Assembly: GCA_018673215.1 (NCBI GenBank) | Contig: JABHDE010000007.1 | Coordinates: 30,040-94,039, forward strand | Reading direction: 5' to 3' | DNA length: 64,000 bases | DNA from: Formosa sp. | GTDB taxonomy: Bacteria; Bacteroidota; Bacteroidia; Flavobacteriales; Flavobacteriaceae | Translations under genes and position numbers: made by a program | In this document: piece after piece, positions 18,199 through 26,992 of the stretch | How positions within the stretch are numbered: the first letter of the stretch is position 1 | Layout of the letters: the number at the start of each line of letters is the position of its first letter | The notes under the pieces: model-generated | Seen by the model: only the letters and a program-made list of their open reading frames with translations | Told to the model about the DNA's origin: nothing | Database searches by the model: none

Positions 18199-18855
18199 TT
18201 AGTCTAAATTATTTATAAAGTAGTCCGTATATTTTGAAGCATCGAATCTGAATAAATTTTCAGGTAATAGTTGATTGGTTTTAAAAGAAAGGATTGTTAA
18301 TGTTGTTTTTGTATTATTATCACCAATTTCAATTAAATTATAAACATGCTTTGTGTTTGTGTCAATTCCCAACAATACATAATTTATTTCTGTATTTGAG
18401 TCGATGGGAATTAATTTAATGTATTGAATTTTTCGTCCTCTTACATTTTGAACAATATCCATTTTATAATTATAGCCATCTTCGTAAAATGAGAGCAGTT
18501 GACTAGGAGTGATGGTGTTTTCATCAGCCGTATTTTGTGTAGAGATCGTCACTTCTTCATCTTCGGGGCTTATAGAAATCAGTTTTTTTCCATCAAATAT
18601 TCTAGTCATTCCTAGGATATTCAATACGTAATTGTCACCCACGAGTATAACGTCTCCACGTGTTTCTTGATGTATATTTTCTTCGCTATTGTCCATAACA
18701 TATTTAAACTCCAATACCATATTATCGTAACCATTGACATTGTTACTTACTTCGTCAAGAAGGGCTTGAGCTTCAGGATCGCGGTTTTGTGCAAAACCAA
18801 ATCCAACGATCAAAGTCAATATTAAAGTTATAAAATTCTTCATCTTTTTATTCAA
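18199..18855 (-). CDS. LolA-like outer membrane lipoprotein carrier protein
   Basis: A 218-residue periplasmic protein with a signal peptide (1-22, ending GFGFAQ) and an LolA/LolB-type half-barrel (about 30-215). LolA ferries lipoproteins across the periplasm after release by LolCDE; in Bacteroidota several LolA-like proteins exist, and some may carry other lipids. It follows ftsK with an eight-base overlap if the first ATG is used, or a four-base gap if Met5 (18843) is the start. The lptF/G-like gene comes next, so two lipid-transport genes are probably transcribed with ftsK. Confidence 0.85.
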   Translation of the reverse strand: MNKKMKNFITLILTLIVGFGFAQNRDPEAQALLDEVSNNVNGYDNMVLEFKYVMDNSEENIHQETRGDVILVGDNYVLNILGMTRIFDGKKLISISPEDEEVTISTQNTADENTITPSQLLSFYEDGYNYKMDIVQNVRGRKIQYIKLIPIDSNTEINYVLLGIDTNTKHVYNLIEIGDNNTKTTLTILSFKTNQLLPENLFRFDASKYTDYFINNLD

Positions 18856-21229
18856 TTTCTAAATCTAATAATTGATTTAATGCTATAAAATCAGGGATAA
18901 GGACTTGCCGTGCTTTACTGCCTTCAAATGGGCCAACGATTCCTGCAGCTTCCAGCTGGTCAATTAAACGTCCAGCTCTGTTGTATCCAAGCTTTAGTTT
19001 ACGTTGCAATAAAGAAGCGGATCCTTGTTGAGCAGTCACAATTACCTCTGCAGCTTCCCTAAACAGTTGATCTCTTTCGTCGATATTGTTATCAAGACTT
19101 GTGCCAGACTCTTCACTAATGTATTCAGGAAGTAGATACGCATTCGGATAGGCTTTTTGAGATCCAATATAATCTGTTAGTTTTTCGACTTCAGGAGTAT
19201 CTACAAAGGCACATTGAATACGAATCATGTCGTTTCCTTGTGTATATAATAAATCTCCACGTCCAATCAACTGATCCGCACCAGAACTATCTAAAATAGT
19301 TCTAGAATCAATTTTAGAGGTCACTCTAAATGCTATACGCGCAGGGAAATTAGCTTTTATAATTCCTGTAATTACATTTACTGATGGGCGTTGAGTCGCT
19401 ACAATTAAGTGAATTCCAATTGCCCTTGCCAACTGTGCCAAACGTGCAATAGGGGTTTCAACTTCCTTACCAGCAGTCATAATTAAATCGGCAAACTCAT
19501 CAACTACTAAGATAATATAAGGTAAGAATTTATGACCATCATTAGGATTGAGTTTTCGTGCCTTAAATTTTTCGTTGTACTCTTTAATATTTCTACAAAA
19601 CGCATTTTTAAGCATCTCATAACGGTTGTCCATCTCAATACACAAGGAATTTAAGGTATTAATAACCTTAGTATTGTCGGTTATAATGGCATCCTCACTA
19701 TCTGGAAGTTTTGCCAAATAATGACGTTCAATTTTATTAAAAAGCGTTAGTTCAACTTTCTTTGGGTCCACCAATACAAACTTTACTTCTGCAGGATGTT
19801 TTTTGTATAGTAAGGATGTAAGGACTGCATTCAATCCAACGGATTTTCCTTGTCCTGTAGCACCTGCCATAAGAAGGTGAGGCATTTTGGCTAAATCTAC
19901 GACAAAGGTTTCGTTGCTTATTGTTTTTCCCAAAGCAATTGGAAGTTCCATTTCTGATTTCTGAAACTTTTGAGAGGCAATAACAGAATGCATGGAAACA
20001 ATTGTTGCATTTTTGTTTGGCACTTCAATACCAATCGTACCGCGTCCAGGGATTGGTGCAATGATTCGAATGCCCAAGGCAGAGAGTGAAAGTGCTATAT
20101 CGTCTTCTAAATTTTTAATTTTTGAAATCCGGACACCAGCTTCAGGTATGATTTCATAAAGAGTGACTGTCGGACCAATTGTTGCTTTTATATTTGCAAT
20201 TCCAATTTTATAATTATTGAGAGTCTCAACAATTTTATTTTTATTTTCTTCTAACTCTTCTTGGTTGATAGTGATGCCTTCTGTATCGTATTTTTTAAGT
20301 AAATCTAAAGAAGGAAATTTAAACTTTGATAGCTCTAAAGTAGGATCTACCTCTCCAAAGTCATCTACTAATTTAGCAGCAAGATTATCGGTCTCAGACA
20401 GTTCTTCTACATTGGCCTCAATTTTCATTTCTATGGGCTCTTCTTCAACACTCTGCTCTTTAGCAGGCACATTCACTTCTAAAGTACTCGGTGCATCAAT
20501 ACTTGAGTGGTTTGATATTGTGGGTTCTAGGTTTTCTAAAGGGACTTCAAATGTTGATCTTAAAGGAGCATCATCTTGAGATAACACTTCAGTATTTGAA
20601 GTTGATGAATGGTTTTCATCTGACATTTCTGATTTAAGTTCGTGTTTAGTCCGTACAAACAAGCGTGCAATATGTTGTGGGCCAACTTTGAAACGCAAGG
20701 CGATATACACTATAAAACAAAACACTAATAATAGAGCAGTTCCTATTTTACCTATATAATCTTGTAGTAATATATTTAATTCATAACCAATAACCCCGCC
20801 TAATTTTGGAGCCGTTTCAAATGCAAATCCAAATAACATAGATCCCCAAATAATTATAAGCGTTCCCCAAAACCAATTTCTATGTAAACGTTTTTTGGAA
20901 GAATTTGCTAGAACCGAAATTCCAGATAAAAACAATAAACCAGAAAATATAAATGAGGAGATTCCAAACCCTTTGTAAATCAGTAAATGACTTGTCCAAG
21001 CTCCAACTTTACTGAGCCAGTTTTTGGTTTCTACAGTTCTATTTGTAAATTCTTTAAGAATACTTTGATCATTTTCACCTGTAAATAAATAGGAGAGTAG
21101 GGATACAAATAATAAGATTCCAAGAATTACTAAAAAACTTCCCAACACCAATCTCTGAGAATTGGTAAGGGTAAGATTAAATTTTGAGAACCGTTTATGG
21201 GTAGTTTTAGTTGTTGATTTTCTCGCCAT
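18848..21229 (-). CDS. ftsK: DNA translocase FtsK
   Basis: A 793-residue FtsK/SpoIIIE translocase. Four transmembrane helices lie within residues 25-180, an acidic linker covers about 200-300, and the motor domain carries the Walker A motif GATGQGKS near 456-463 and a Walker B segment in ILVVDEFADL. The C-terminal gamma winged-helix domain (about 725-790) recognises the orienting KOPS sequences and activates XerD, whose gene lies 6 kb away. The length fits Bacteroidota FtsK. It begins a four-gene minus-strand run with lolA-like, lptF/G-like and ribB. Confidence 0.95.
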   Translation of the reverse strand: MARKSTTKTTHKRFSKFNLTLTNSQRLVLGSFLVILGILLFVSLLSYLFTGENDQSILKEFTNRTVETKNWLSKVGAWTSHLLIYKGFGISSFIFSGLLFLSGISVLANSSKKRLHRNWFWGTLIIIWGSMLFGFAFETAPKLGGVIGYELNILLQDYIGKIGTALLLVFCFIVYIALRFKVGPQHIARLFVRTKHELKSEMSDENHSSTSNTEVLSQDDAPLRSTFEVPLENLEPTISNHSSIDAPSTLEVNVPAKEQSVEEEPIEMKIEANVEELSETDNLAAKLVDDFGEVDPTLELSKFKFPSLDLLKKYDTEGITINQEELEENKNKIVETLNNYKIGIANIKATIGPTVTLYEIIPEAGVRISKIKNLEDDIALSLSALGIRIIAPIPGRGTIGIEVPNKNATIVSMHSVIASQKFQKSEMELPIALGKTISNETFVVDLAKMPHLLMAGATGQGKSVGLNAVLTSLLYKKHPAEVKFVLVDPKKVELTLFNKIERHYLAKLPDSEDAIITDNTKVINTLNSLCIEMDNRYEMLKNAFCRNIKEYNEKFKARKLNPNDGHKFLPYIILVVDEFADLIMTAGKEVETPIARLAQLARAIGIHLIVATQRPSVNVITGIIKANFPARIAFRVTSKIDSRTILDSSGADQLIGRGDLLYTQGNDMIRIQCAFVDTPEVEKLTDYIGSQKAYPNAYLLPEYISEESGTSLDNNIDERDQLFREAAEVIVTAQQGSASLLQRKLKLGYNRAGRLIDQLEAAGIVGPFEGSKARQVLIPDFIALNQLLDLEIE

Positions 21230-21345
21230 TGCTCTTTCGGAGGTTTCAACAAAAATACAAATTACTAACGTTTATCCTAGTATATAGATACTGTTTTGTT
21301 TTTAACAATAGTTTACACCTAGTATATTTAAGTTCTGTGTATTTT

Positions 21346-21657
21346 TTAGTTCTTTGGTTCTAAGCGATTGGACTCAATGATCAAAGCTGTAACTCCTAAT
21401 AAAACGATCCCACAAACTACATATAAATGTATTTTTTCAGGAACGTTTACAAACGATAATCCCACTCCAATGATAAGAACGCTCAACCCTGTTAATACTA
21501 AATATTTTCGTGCGATATGCGTTAATTTATCCGTATCAATTTTCTCTTTTTCTTCATTTGATAGGGTGTTATATCCAGCCAATAAATCGGGGTTATTTTT
21601 AACAAGAAGCCCTGCTAGAATTAAAATCACCCCAGTAATTAGACTACTATAAATCAT
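21346..21657 (-). CDS. DUF3784 family membrane protein
   Basis: A 103-residue protein with three hydrophobic segments (about 3-20, 53-70 and 77-95). The segment LLAGYNTLSNEEKEK between helices one and two is the typical DUF3784 wording. Function is unknown. It is transcribed divergently from pdxH, with 90 bases between the starts, and stands alone. Confidence 0.8.
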   Translation of the reverse strand: MIYSSLITGVILILAGLLVKNNPDLLAGYNTLSNEEKEKIDTDKLTHIARKYLVLTGLSVLIIGVGLSFVNVPEKIHLYVVCGIVLLGVTALIIESNRLEPKN

Positions 21658-21722
21658 AACACAATAAATATTATATCTCCAAATTTAATATTTCAACTTC
21701 GTAAAAACTATTTATATTTATC

Positions 21723-21730
21723 TAAATTTG
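21723..21730 (+). promoter_or_regulatory. -7 element before pdxH
   Basis: TAAATTTG matches TAnnTTTG exactly, 17 bases before the ATG of pdxH. No -33 TTTG is visible at the usual spacing. Confidence 0.5.
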
Positions 21731-21747
21731 AACTTGATTATTATATT

Positions 21748-22395
21748 ATGGAAAAAGACTTAGGGAACTACCGTAAATCCTATGATAAAGGAGCACTTTT
21801 AGAAACAGCTATTTCAGACAATCCAATGGAGTTGTTTCAAAAATGGTTTCACGAAGTAGACACGCATTTCCAACAAGATGAAACCAATGCCATGACCATT
21901 TCAACGATTGGTTTAGATGGTTATCCCAAAAACAGAGTGGTTCTATTAAAAAAATATACTTTTGAAGGCTTTATTTTTTATACAAATTACGAAAGCGAAA
22001 AAGGAAAAGCAATCACTGCCAATCCAAATGTCTGTCTCTCGTTTCATTGGGCAGCTGCCGAACGTCAAGTCATTATTAAAGGAACTGCCGAAAAAATTGC
22101 GGAGAATCTGAGTGATGGTTATTTTGAATCGCGTCCTAAAGGAAGTCAATTGGGAGCGATTGCCTCAAATCAAAGTTCTGTAATAGAGAACAGAGAAGTA
22201 TTGGAAACAAAATTAAAATCTTTAGAGGCGGAATACGAAAATAAAGAAATTACTCGTCCCGAATTTTGGGGTGGATTTATGGTGAAACCCATTGAAATTG
22301 AATTTTGGCAGGGGAGGGCAAACCGACTACACGACCGCATTCGCTATCAATTACAAGCAGATTGTTCTTGGAAAATAGAGCGTTTATCGCCTTAA
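21748..22395 (+). CDS. pdxH: Pyridoxamine 5'-phosphate oxidase
   Basis: A 215-residue FMN enzyme that oxidises pyridoxine or pyridoxamine 5'-phosphate to PLP. Family landmarks are the N-terminal YRKSYDKG segment, the FMN-binding KNRVVLLK stretch (about 51-58), EFWQGRANRLHDR near residue 190 and the C-terminal RLSP. These are the classic PdxH motifs and the length is normal. PLP supports several enzymes in this window (desulfurase, KdnA, ThrC, GlyA). A SixA-like phosphatase gene starts seven bases after the stop. Confidence 0.95.
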   Translation: MEKDLGNYRKSYDKGALLETAISDNPMELFQKWFHEVDTHFQQDETNAMTISTIGLDGYPKNRVVLLKKYTFEGFIFYTNYESEKGKAITANPNVCLSFHWAAAERQVIIKGTAEKIAENLSDGYFESRPKGSQLGAIASNQSSVIENREVLETKLKSLEAEYENKEITRPEFWGGFMVKPIEIEFWQGRANRLHDRIRYQLQADCSWKIERLSP

Positions 22396-22402
22396 TTTAA
22401 TT

Positions 22403-22891
22403 ATGAAGTCTATCGTTTTTATTCGTCACGCAAAATCCTCATGGGAATACCAACTCCCAGATGAAAAACGTCCGCTTAACAAACGAGGTCTGTTTGATGC
22501 TGAATTTATGTCTTCTTTAGATATTGTAAAATCATTTCAACCTCAAGCTGTATTTTGTAGTACTGCGAAACGCACTCGACAAACCTGTGAGTTGTTCTTA
22601 AAAAATGCCATTTCTACAGAAACAGAAGTACATTATTCTGATCAGTTATATGATTTTAGTGGGGCAGGTTTAGAAGCTTTTATTAATGCGATAGATCCTC
22701 GTCTTTCAAACGTATTTATTTTTGGACATAACAACGCACTAACGAGCATTGTAAATCACAAAGGAGATCAGTACATAGTAAACATTCCTACTTGCGGGGT
22801 TGTGAAAATTAATTTCGATACGATCGACTGGAAGGACTGTACAGATGGGATTGTTGAATATAAGTTATTTCCTAAAAATCTAAATCCTTAG
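22403..22891 (+). CDS. SixA-like histidine phosphatase
   Basis: A 162-residue member of the histidine phosphatase superfamily. The RHAKSSWE motif at 8-15 contains the phosphohistidine His9, TRQTCEL holds the next arginine, and FGHNN near 111-115 gives the second catalytic histidine. SixA in E. coli dephosphorylates phosphohistidine proteins, but these short proteins have varied substrates. It follows pdxH closely and is convergent with miaE, with only eight bases between the stops. Confidence 0.85.
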   Translation: MKSIVFIRHAKSSWEYQLPDEKRPLNKRGLFDAEFMSSLDIVKSFQPQAVFCSTAKRTRQTCELFLKNAISTETEVHYSDQLYDFSGAGLEAFINAIDPRLSNVFIFGHNNALTSIVNHKGDQYIVNIPTCGVVKINFDTIDWKDCTDGIVEYKLFPKNLNP

Positions 22892-22899
22892 CAGACTAA

Positions 22900-23481
22900 C
22901 TATCCATGAATGGATTTGGTGACGCTCAATGTTTTCATGATTTCGGCTTCAAATTCCAAGAGAGCCTCCCATTTTTGGTCTACTTCTTTTCGTTCGCCAT
23001 ATTGTCTTGCAAAGCCTAAAAAAGAGCTGTAATGATTTGCCTCGCTAATCATTAATTTTCTATAGAATTTAGCGAGTTTTTTATCTTCTAAATGTTCAGA
23101 CAAGAGTCTGAAGCGTTCACAACTTCGAGCTTCAATCAATGCGGCAAGTAATAAGCGATGCACCAATTGAGTGCTGCGACTGCCTCCTTTTGGAAAAAAC
23201 TGCAATAGTTTAGACACATAAGCATCTTTACGATCGCGACCTAAAGTGAATCCACGTTCTAAAATCAGGTCATGAACCATCTTAAAATGGCTCATTTCTT
23301 CTTCAACAAGCCCAATCATCTCTTGAACTAGTTCCGTATATTCAGGAAAACTTACGATCAATGAAATGGCAGTACTGGCTGCTTTTTGTTCGCAAAAGGC
23401 ATGGTCTGATAAAATTTCTTCAATGTTTTTTTCAGCGATGTTTACCCATCTAGGGTCCGAAGGTAACTTTAATCCAAGCAT
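22900..23481 (-). CDS. miaE: tRNA-(ms2io6A)37 hydroxylase MiaE
   Basis: A 193-residue ferritin-like diiron monooxygenase. Iron ligands are seen in three helices: VEEEMSHFKMVH (ExxH near 86-89), IEARSCERF, and SEANHYSSF (ExxH near 147-150). MiaE hydroxylates the isopentenyl group of ms2i6A at position 37 of tRNAs reading UNN codons, which include the UGA-anticodon tRNA-Ser encoded here. It lies four bases after dnaX on the same strand, an arrangement that suggests co-transcription. Confidence 0.9.
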   Translation of the reverse strand: MLGLKLPSDPRWVNIAEKNIEEILSDHAFCEQKAASTAISLIVSFPEYTELVQEMIGLVEEEMSHFKMVHDLILERGFTLGRDRKDAYVSKLLQFFPKGGSRSTQLVHRLLLAALIEARSCERFRLLSEHLEDKKLAKFYRKLMISEANHYSSFLGFARQYGERKEVDQKWEALLEFEAEIMKTLSVTKSIHG

Positions 23482-23484
23482 ACT

Positions 23485-25218
23485 TTATAAATCTAAATCA
23501 AAGGTTTTACGTAAAAGTTCAACGTGTTTATTTTTTTCCACTAATTTTTGATACTTATCTTCTGGGGTATAGGCGTATTGTTTTTCAAGAGTTTCATTGA
23601 CAATAATGTCTAGGGTTATTGAAAAATTATTAACGGCTTTTCGTAAGTATTGTAACAATTCAAACTGCTGGCGTTCTACTTCGATTTTATTAGTCGTATT
23701 TGGAAACTCCAATCGAATGGTATTTTCGTTGATGAGCTTTGGTGTATCTATCTGAAGAATTGCTGCTAGGTTGTATTTTCCGTCTGCTTCTAATTTGGTT
23801 ACAAAAATATTCCAAAATTTAATAAGTGTTTCAAAGTTAAATGGATCGTTTGGCAGGTCTTCTTCATCAACCTTGACTTCCATCAATTTAATTTGGTGTT
23901 CTTTTTTCTTTCGAATGCTGCTGAGCGACAGTCCCGAAGTTGGACGTTGTGCACTTTTAATAACGGGAACAGCTAGTTCCTTTTTAGGATAAGGTGCTTT
24001 TGGTTCTTCTACTTTTTGAGTAACTGAAGGGATTTCTTTTGATGGTTCTTCAGACGGTGTTTCTGAAGTCTCAACCGGTCGAGTGACTTTAACATCAGAA
24101 ATATTTTTAGATCTAAAATAAGAGGCAGGAATTATGAATCCGCTAGGCTTTTTTTTTTCTCCATCAAAAGTGATAGAGGCAAGCTGCATGAGACAAAGTT
24201 CGACTAATAGTCGCTGGTTTTTACTCGTTTTATATTTGAGATCACAATCATTTGCAATTTCAATGGCTTGAATTAAAAAAGCTTGAGAAGTCGTCTCTGA
24301 TTGAGTTTTGTATGTTATTTTTGTATCGTCACCAACTTCGAGTAATTCAATTGTTTGAGGGGTCTTACATACTAATAGGTCTCTAAAATGAGAGGCCAGT
24401 CCTGTAATAAAATGATGGCCATCAAATCCTTTGGAAAGAATGTGGTTAAAATGCAGTAGCAAATCTGGTATTTTGTTGGCTAAAATTAAATTAGTCGCTT
24501 CAAAAAAAGTGTCGTAATCTAAAACGTTCAGATTTTCTGTTACTGCTTTACGAGTTAGATTTTTTCCTGAAAAACTAACTATTCTGTCAAATATTGAGAG
24601 TGCATCTCTCATTGCGCCATCTGCTTTCTGAGCGATGATATGCAAGGCATCATTTTCGGCTGTAATTCCTTGTTCTTGAGCAATGACCTTAAGATAATCT
24701 TTAGCATCCGTAACGGTGATTCTTTTAAAATCAAAAATCTGACAACGGGATAAAATTGTTGGAATGATTTTGTGCTTTTCAGTAGTTGCTAAAATAAAAA
24801 TACAATGTTTTGGGGGCTCTTCTAAGGTTTTTAGAAAGGCATTAAAAGCCGAAGGAGATAACATGTGTACTTCATCAATGATATATACTTTGTAGTTTCC
24901 AACTTGTGGTGGAATTCGAACTTGTTCTGTCAGGCTTCTAATATCATCTACAGAATTATTGGAAGCAGCATCTAGTTCAAATATATTAAAGGCGAAATCT
25001 TCATTCTCATGATCAGTACCTTTACTGTTGATCATTTTAGCGAGAATTCGAGCGCAGGTCGTTTTACCAACCCCTCTTGGACCTGTAAATAATAAAGCTT
25101 GGGCCAAGTGATTTTGATCGATGGCATTTTTTAATGTATTGGTAATAGCCGACTGACCAACCACATCCTTAAATGTTTGAGGTCTGTATTTTAATGCCGA
25201 TACAATAAATGGTTCCAT
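23485..25218 (-). CDS. dnaX: DNA polymerase III subunit gamma/tau
   Basis: A 577-residue clamp-loader ATPase. It has Walker A GPRGVGKTT near 45-53, Walker B in YIIDEVHMLS, the SRC sensor 1 motif and lid and collar domains to about 350, followed by a charged linker (350-430) and a C-terminal tau-like domain. The four-cysteine zinc module normally inserted after Walker A is absent: only a short acidic loop joins ARILAKMIN to FNIFELDAASNN. The ATG at 25218 (MEPFIVSALKYRPQ) is preferred because family members start there; 25233 is an in-frame alternative. DnaN, the clamp it loads, is also in the window. Confidence 0.92.
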   Translation of the reverse strand: MEPFIVSALKYRPQTFKDVVGQSAITNTLKNAIDQNHLAQALLFTGPRGVGKTTCARILAKMINSKGTDHENEDFAFNIFELDAASNNSVDDIRSLTEQVRIPPQVGNYKVYIIDEVHMLSPSAFNAFLKTLEEPPKHCIFILATTEKHKIIPTILSRCQIFDFKRITVTDAKDYLKVIAQEQGITAENDALHIIAQKADGAMRDALSIFDRIVSFSGKNLTRKAVTENLNVLDYDTFFEATNLILANKIPDLLLHFNHILSKGFDGHHFITGLASHFRDLLVCKTPQTIELLEVGDDTKITYKTQSETTSQAFLIQAIEIANDCDLKYKTSKNQRLLVELCLMQLASITFDGEKKKPSGFIIPASYFRSKNISDVKVTRPVETSETPSEEPSKEIPSVTQKVEEPKAPYPKKELAVPVIKSAQRPTSGLSLSSIRKKKEHQIKLMEVKVDEEDLPNDPFNFETLIKFWNIFVTKLEADGKYNLAAILQIDTPKLINENTIRLEFPNTTNKIEVERQQFELLQYLRKAVNNFSITLDIIVNETLEKQYAYTPEDKYQKLVEKNKHVELLRKTFDLDL

Positions 25219-25307
25219 AAAAATCTTATTCAAACAAATTTAAAAATTCACAGCCGACTGTGTAAATTAAACCCTTGAAAATTAAAAGGAGTTATTAACA
25301 ATTTATG

Positions 25308-25315
25308 TATTTTTG
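25308..25315 (+). promoter_or_regulatory. -7 element of rnpB
   Basis: TATTTTTG (exact TAnnTTTG) ends five bases before the first paired base of RNase P RNA, which fits the distance to the transcription start. No clear -33 TTTG is seen. Confidence 0.65.
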
Positions 25316-25320
25316 CCGCA

Positions 25321-25624
25321 AAGCAGATCGCCTTATCGCTGTTCGTTTTAAACGAAGGGAGGAAAGTCCGGACACCATAGTGTATTATAGTGGCTAACGG
25401 CCACCAGTCGTGAGGCTAGGAAAAGTGCAACAGAAAGAATGTACAGGTTAAGCTGTAGTGAAACCAGGTAAACTCTATAAGGTGCAATGTCATGTATATC
25501 AGTGCTTGAGCGCGACACGTGCGATGCTGAAGGGTAGGCAGCTAAAGTTTGCTGGTAACAGTAAACATAGATAAATGATAAGGGTCACATTTATGTGATA
25601 CAGGATCCGGCTTATAGATCTGCT
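25321..25624 (+). ncRNA. rnpB: RNase P RNA (class A)
   Basis: About 304 bases with all the landmarks of a bacterial type A RNase P RNA. The ends AAGCAGAT and ATCTGCTT pair as P1, the conserved GAGGAAAGTCCGGAC segment lies near 25360-25375, and ACAGGATCCGGCTTATAG closes the 3' half. It is the catalytic RNA that matures tRNA 5' ends. A T-run (25624-25630) follows the P1 helix and overlaps the stop of the convergent rsmD gene. Confidence 0.95.
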
Positions 25625-25628
25625 TTTT

Positions 25629-26165
25629 TTAATTTTCAAAAAAACTAAATCGATTCCCACCGTAGCCTTTCACTTCTGTAAATTGAGATGCAGAAGATAA
25701 GTCCGTGTGTTTTGAATGCTCTATAATAAGAACACCATTGGCTTCTAGGAGCTCATTTTCAAATACAAGTTCCACAATTCTTAAAAACTGTTCTAGATCA
25801 ATTTCATATGGAGGATCGGCAAAAATTATTGTTGAAGGTTGTTTTGTTTTTTCTAAAAACGAAAAGACGTCTGCTTTCACTACTTGAATAGGCATTTCAA
25901 ATTCTTCAGAGGTTTGCGAAATAAACTTCGTGCAATGAAAATTTTGATCTACAGCCACAATAGATTCCGTTCCTCGTGAAGCAAATTCATAGCTAATATT
26001 TCCAGTGCCAGAAAACAAATCTAGTACAGAGATGTCATGAAAATGATAGCGGTGGTTAAGGATATTAAATAGCGCTTCTTTAGCCATATCAGTGGTAGGC
26101 CGAACAGGTAATTTTTTTGGAGCCATTATCCGTCTGGCTTTAAACATTCCTGATATGATTCGCAT
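25629..26165 (-). CDS. rsmD: 16S rRNA (guanine966-N2)-methyltransferase RsmD
   Basis: A 178-residue SAM methyltransferase. The N-terminal MRIISGMFKARR and RPTTDMAKEALFNIL stretches are the RsmD signature, DLFSGTGNISYEF (about 47-59) is the SAM-binding motif I and ADPPYEI is the catalytic DPPY motif. It methylates G966 of 16S rRNA in the small subunit. Its ATG overlaps the stop of the DUF3822 gene (TAATG), so the two are translationally coupled. Confidence 0.95.
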   Translation of the reverse strand: MRIISGMFKARRIMAPKKLPVRPTTDMAKEALFNILNHRYHFHDISVLDLFSGTGNISYEFASRGTESIVAVDQNFHCTKFISQTSEEFEMPIQVVKADVFSFLEKTKQPSTIIFADPPYEIDLEQFLRIVELVFENELLEANGVLIIEHSKHTDLSSASQFTEVKGYGGNRFSFFEN

Positions 26166-26992
26166 TATAAACTATTTAGAAGAGTGAAATGTTTTGAACT
26201 CGCATTGTTGCTGTAAAGCATTGACTCATTTGGCAATAAACTAACGTGTCTTACATATTTGTATGCAATTTGATAAAGCGCATCATTTTCGTCTACAGAG
26301 CCCATGAGGACTAACGGGAATTCTTCGGGATTGAGTTGTAGTTGTTCCGCAGTAAATAATAGATAATAGATAAAATCTTCTTTTGTGTTGTATTCAAAAC
26401 GATTGAAAAACTTTAATTTATTATTTTCAACCACAACGATTTCAAAATGTGAATCCTCAATGTTGATATACATTTTTAATAAATTTGAATTTTTTTCAAG
26501 CGTTAACAAACGGTTTAAGAGGATGGTAGCACTGTGTTTGTATTCAAAACTTCCAAAACGCTCAAAAATAAAGTTATTGATGTTCACTAATGGGACATAG
26601 ACAACCATTATATCTTCGATTGTTAGAGCATCATAGGTAATAAAATCTGTTTTTAATATTCTAGTATTAAACTTTAGATAATCCACTAAATTACTTTCAT
26701 CAAATAAAGGCTTAGGTACTAAAGTCGCTAATTCATTATCGTGGATGACTGTAACTCTACCAAATTGTTTTTGAAGTCCTTCTAAGCGATTAAAATTATG
26801 AATAAGGCGGTCTAAAAGTTCTTGAGGGGTTTGTTTTTTATCAAAACGAACGGACTCTAAAAATTCAATTTTTGAATCCATCGAGTTTAAAACAAAAAAA
26901 GAAAGTCCACTCAAGTTTACCTGAATGGACAATTCATATATAGAATCTGATATGTTATTGCTCGTTAGAATAATTTTTTGGCCAGTTTCCAT
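26165..26992 (-). CDS. DUF3822 family protein
   Basis: A 275-residue cytosolic protein matching DUF3822, a family restricted to Bacteroidota whose fold resembles actin-like ATPases. The opening ISDSIYELSIQVNLSGLSFFVL and the middle stretch about 166-200 are typical. No catalytic motif can be assigned. The gene sits between a membrane protein gene (38-base overlap) and rsmD (one-base overlap), and DUF3822 next to rsmD is a recurring order in flavobacteria; its role may concern ribosome or RNA metabolism, but this is only contextual. Confidence 0.8.
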   Translation of the reverse strand: METGQKIILTSNNISDSIYELSIQVNLSGLSFFVLNSMDSKIEFLESVRFDKKQTPQELLDRLIHNFNRLEGLQKQFGRVTVIHDNELATLVPKPLFDESNLVDYLKFNTRILKTDFITYDALTIEDIMVVYVPLVNINNFIFERFGSFEYKHSATILLNRLLTLEKNSNLLKMYINIEDSHFEIVVVENNKLKFFNRFEYNTKEDFIYYLLFTAEQLQLNPEEFPLVLMGSVDENDALYQIAYKYVRHVSLLPNESMLYSNNASSKHFTLLNSL

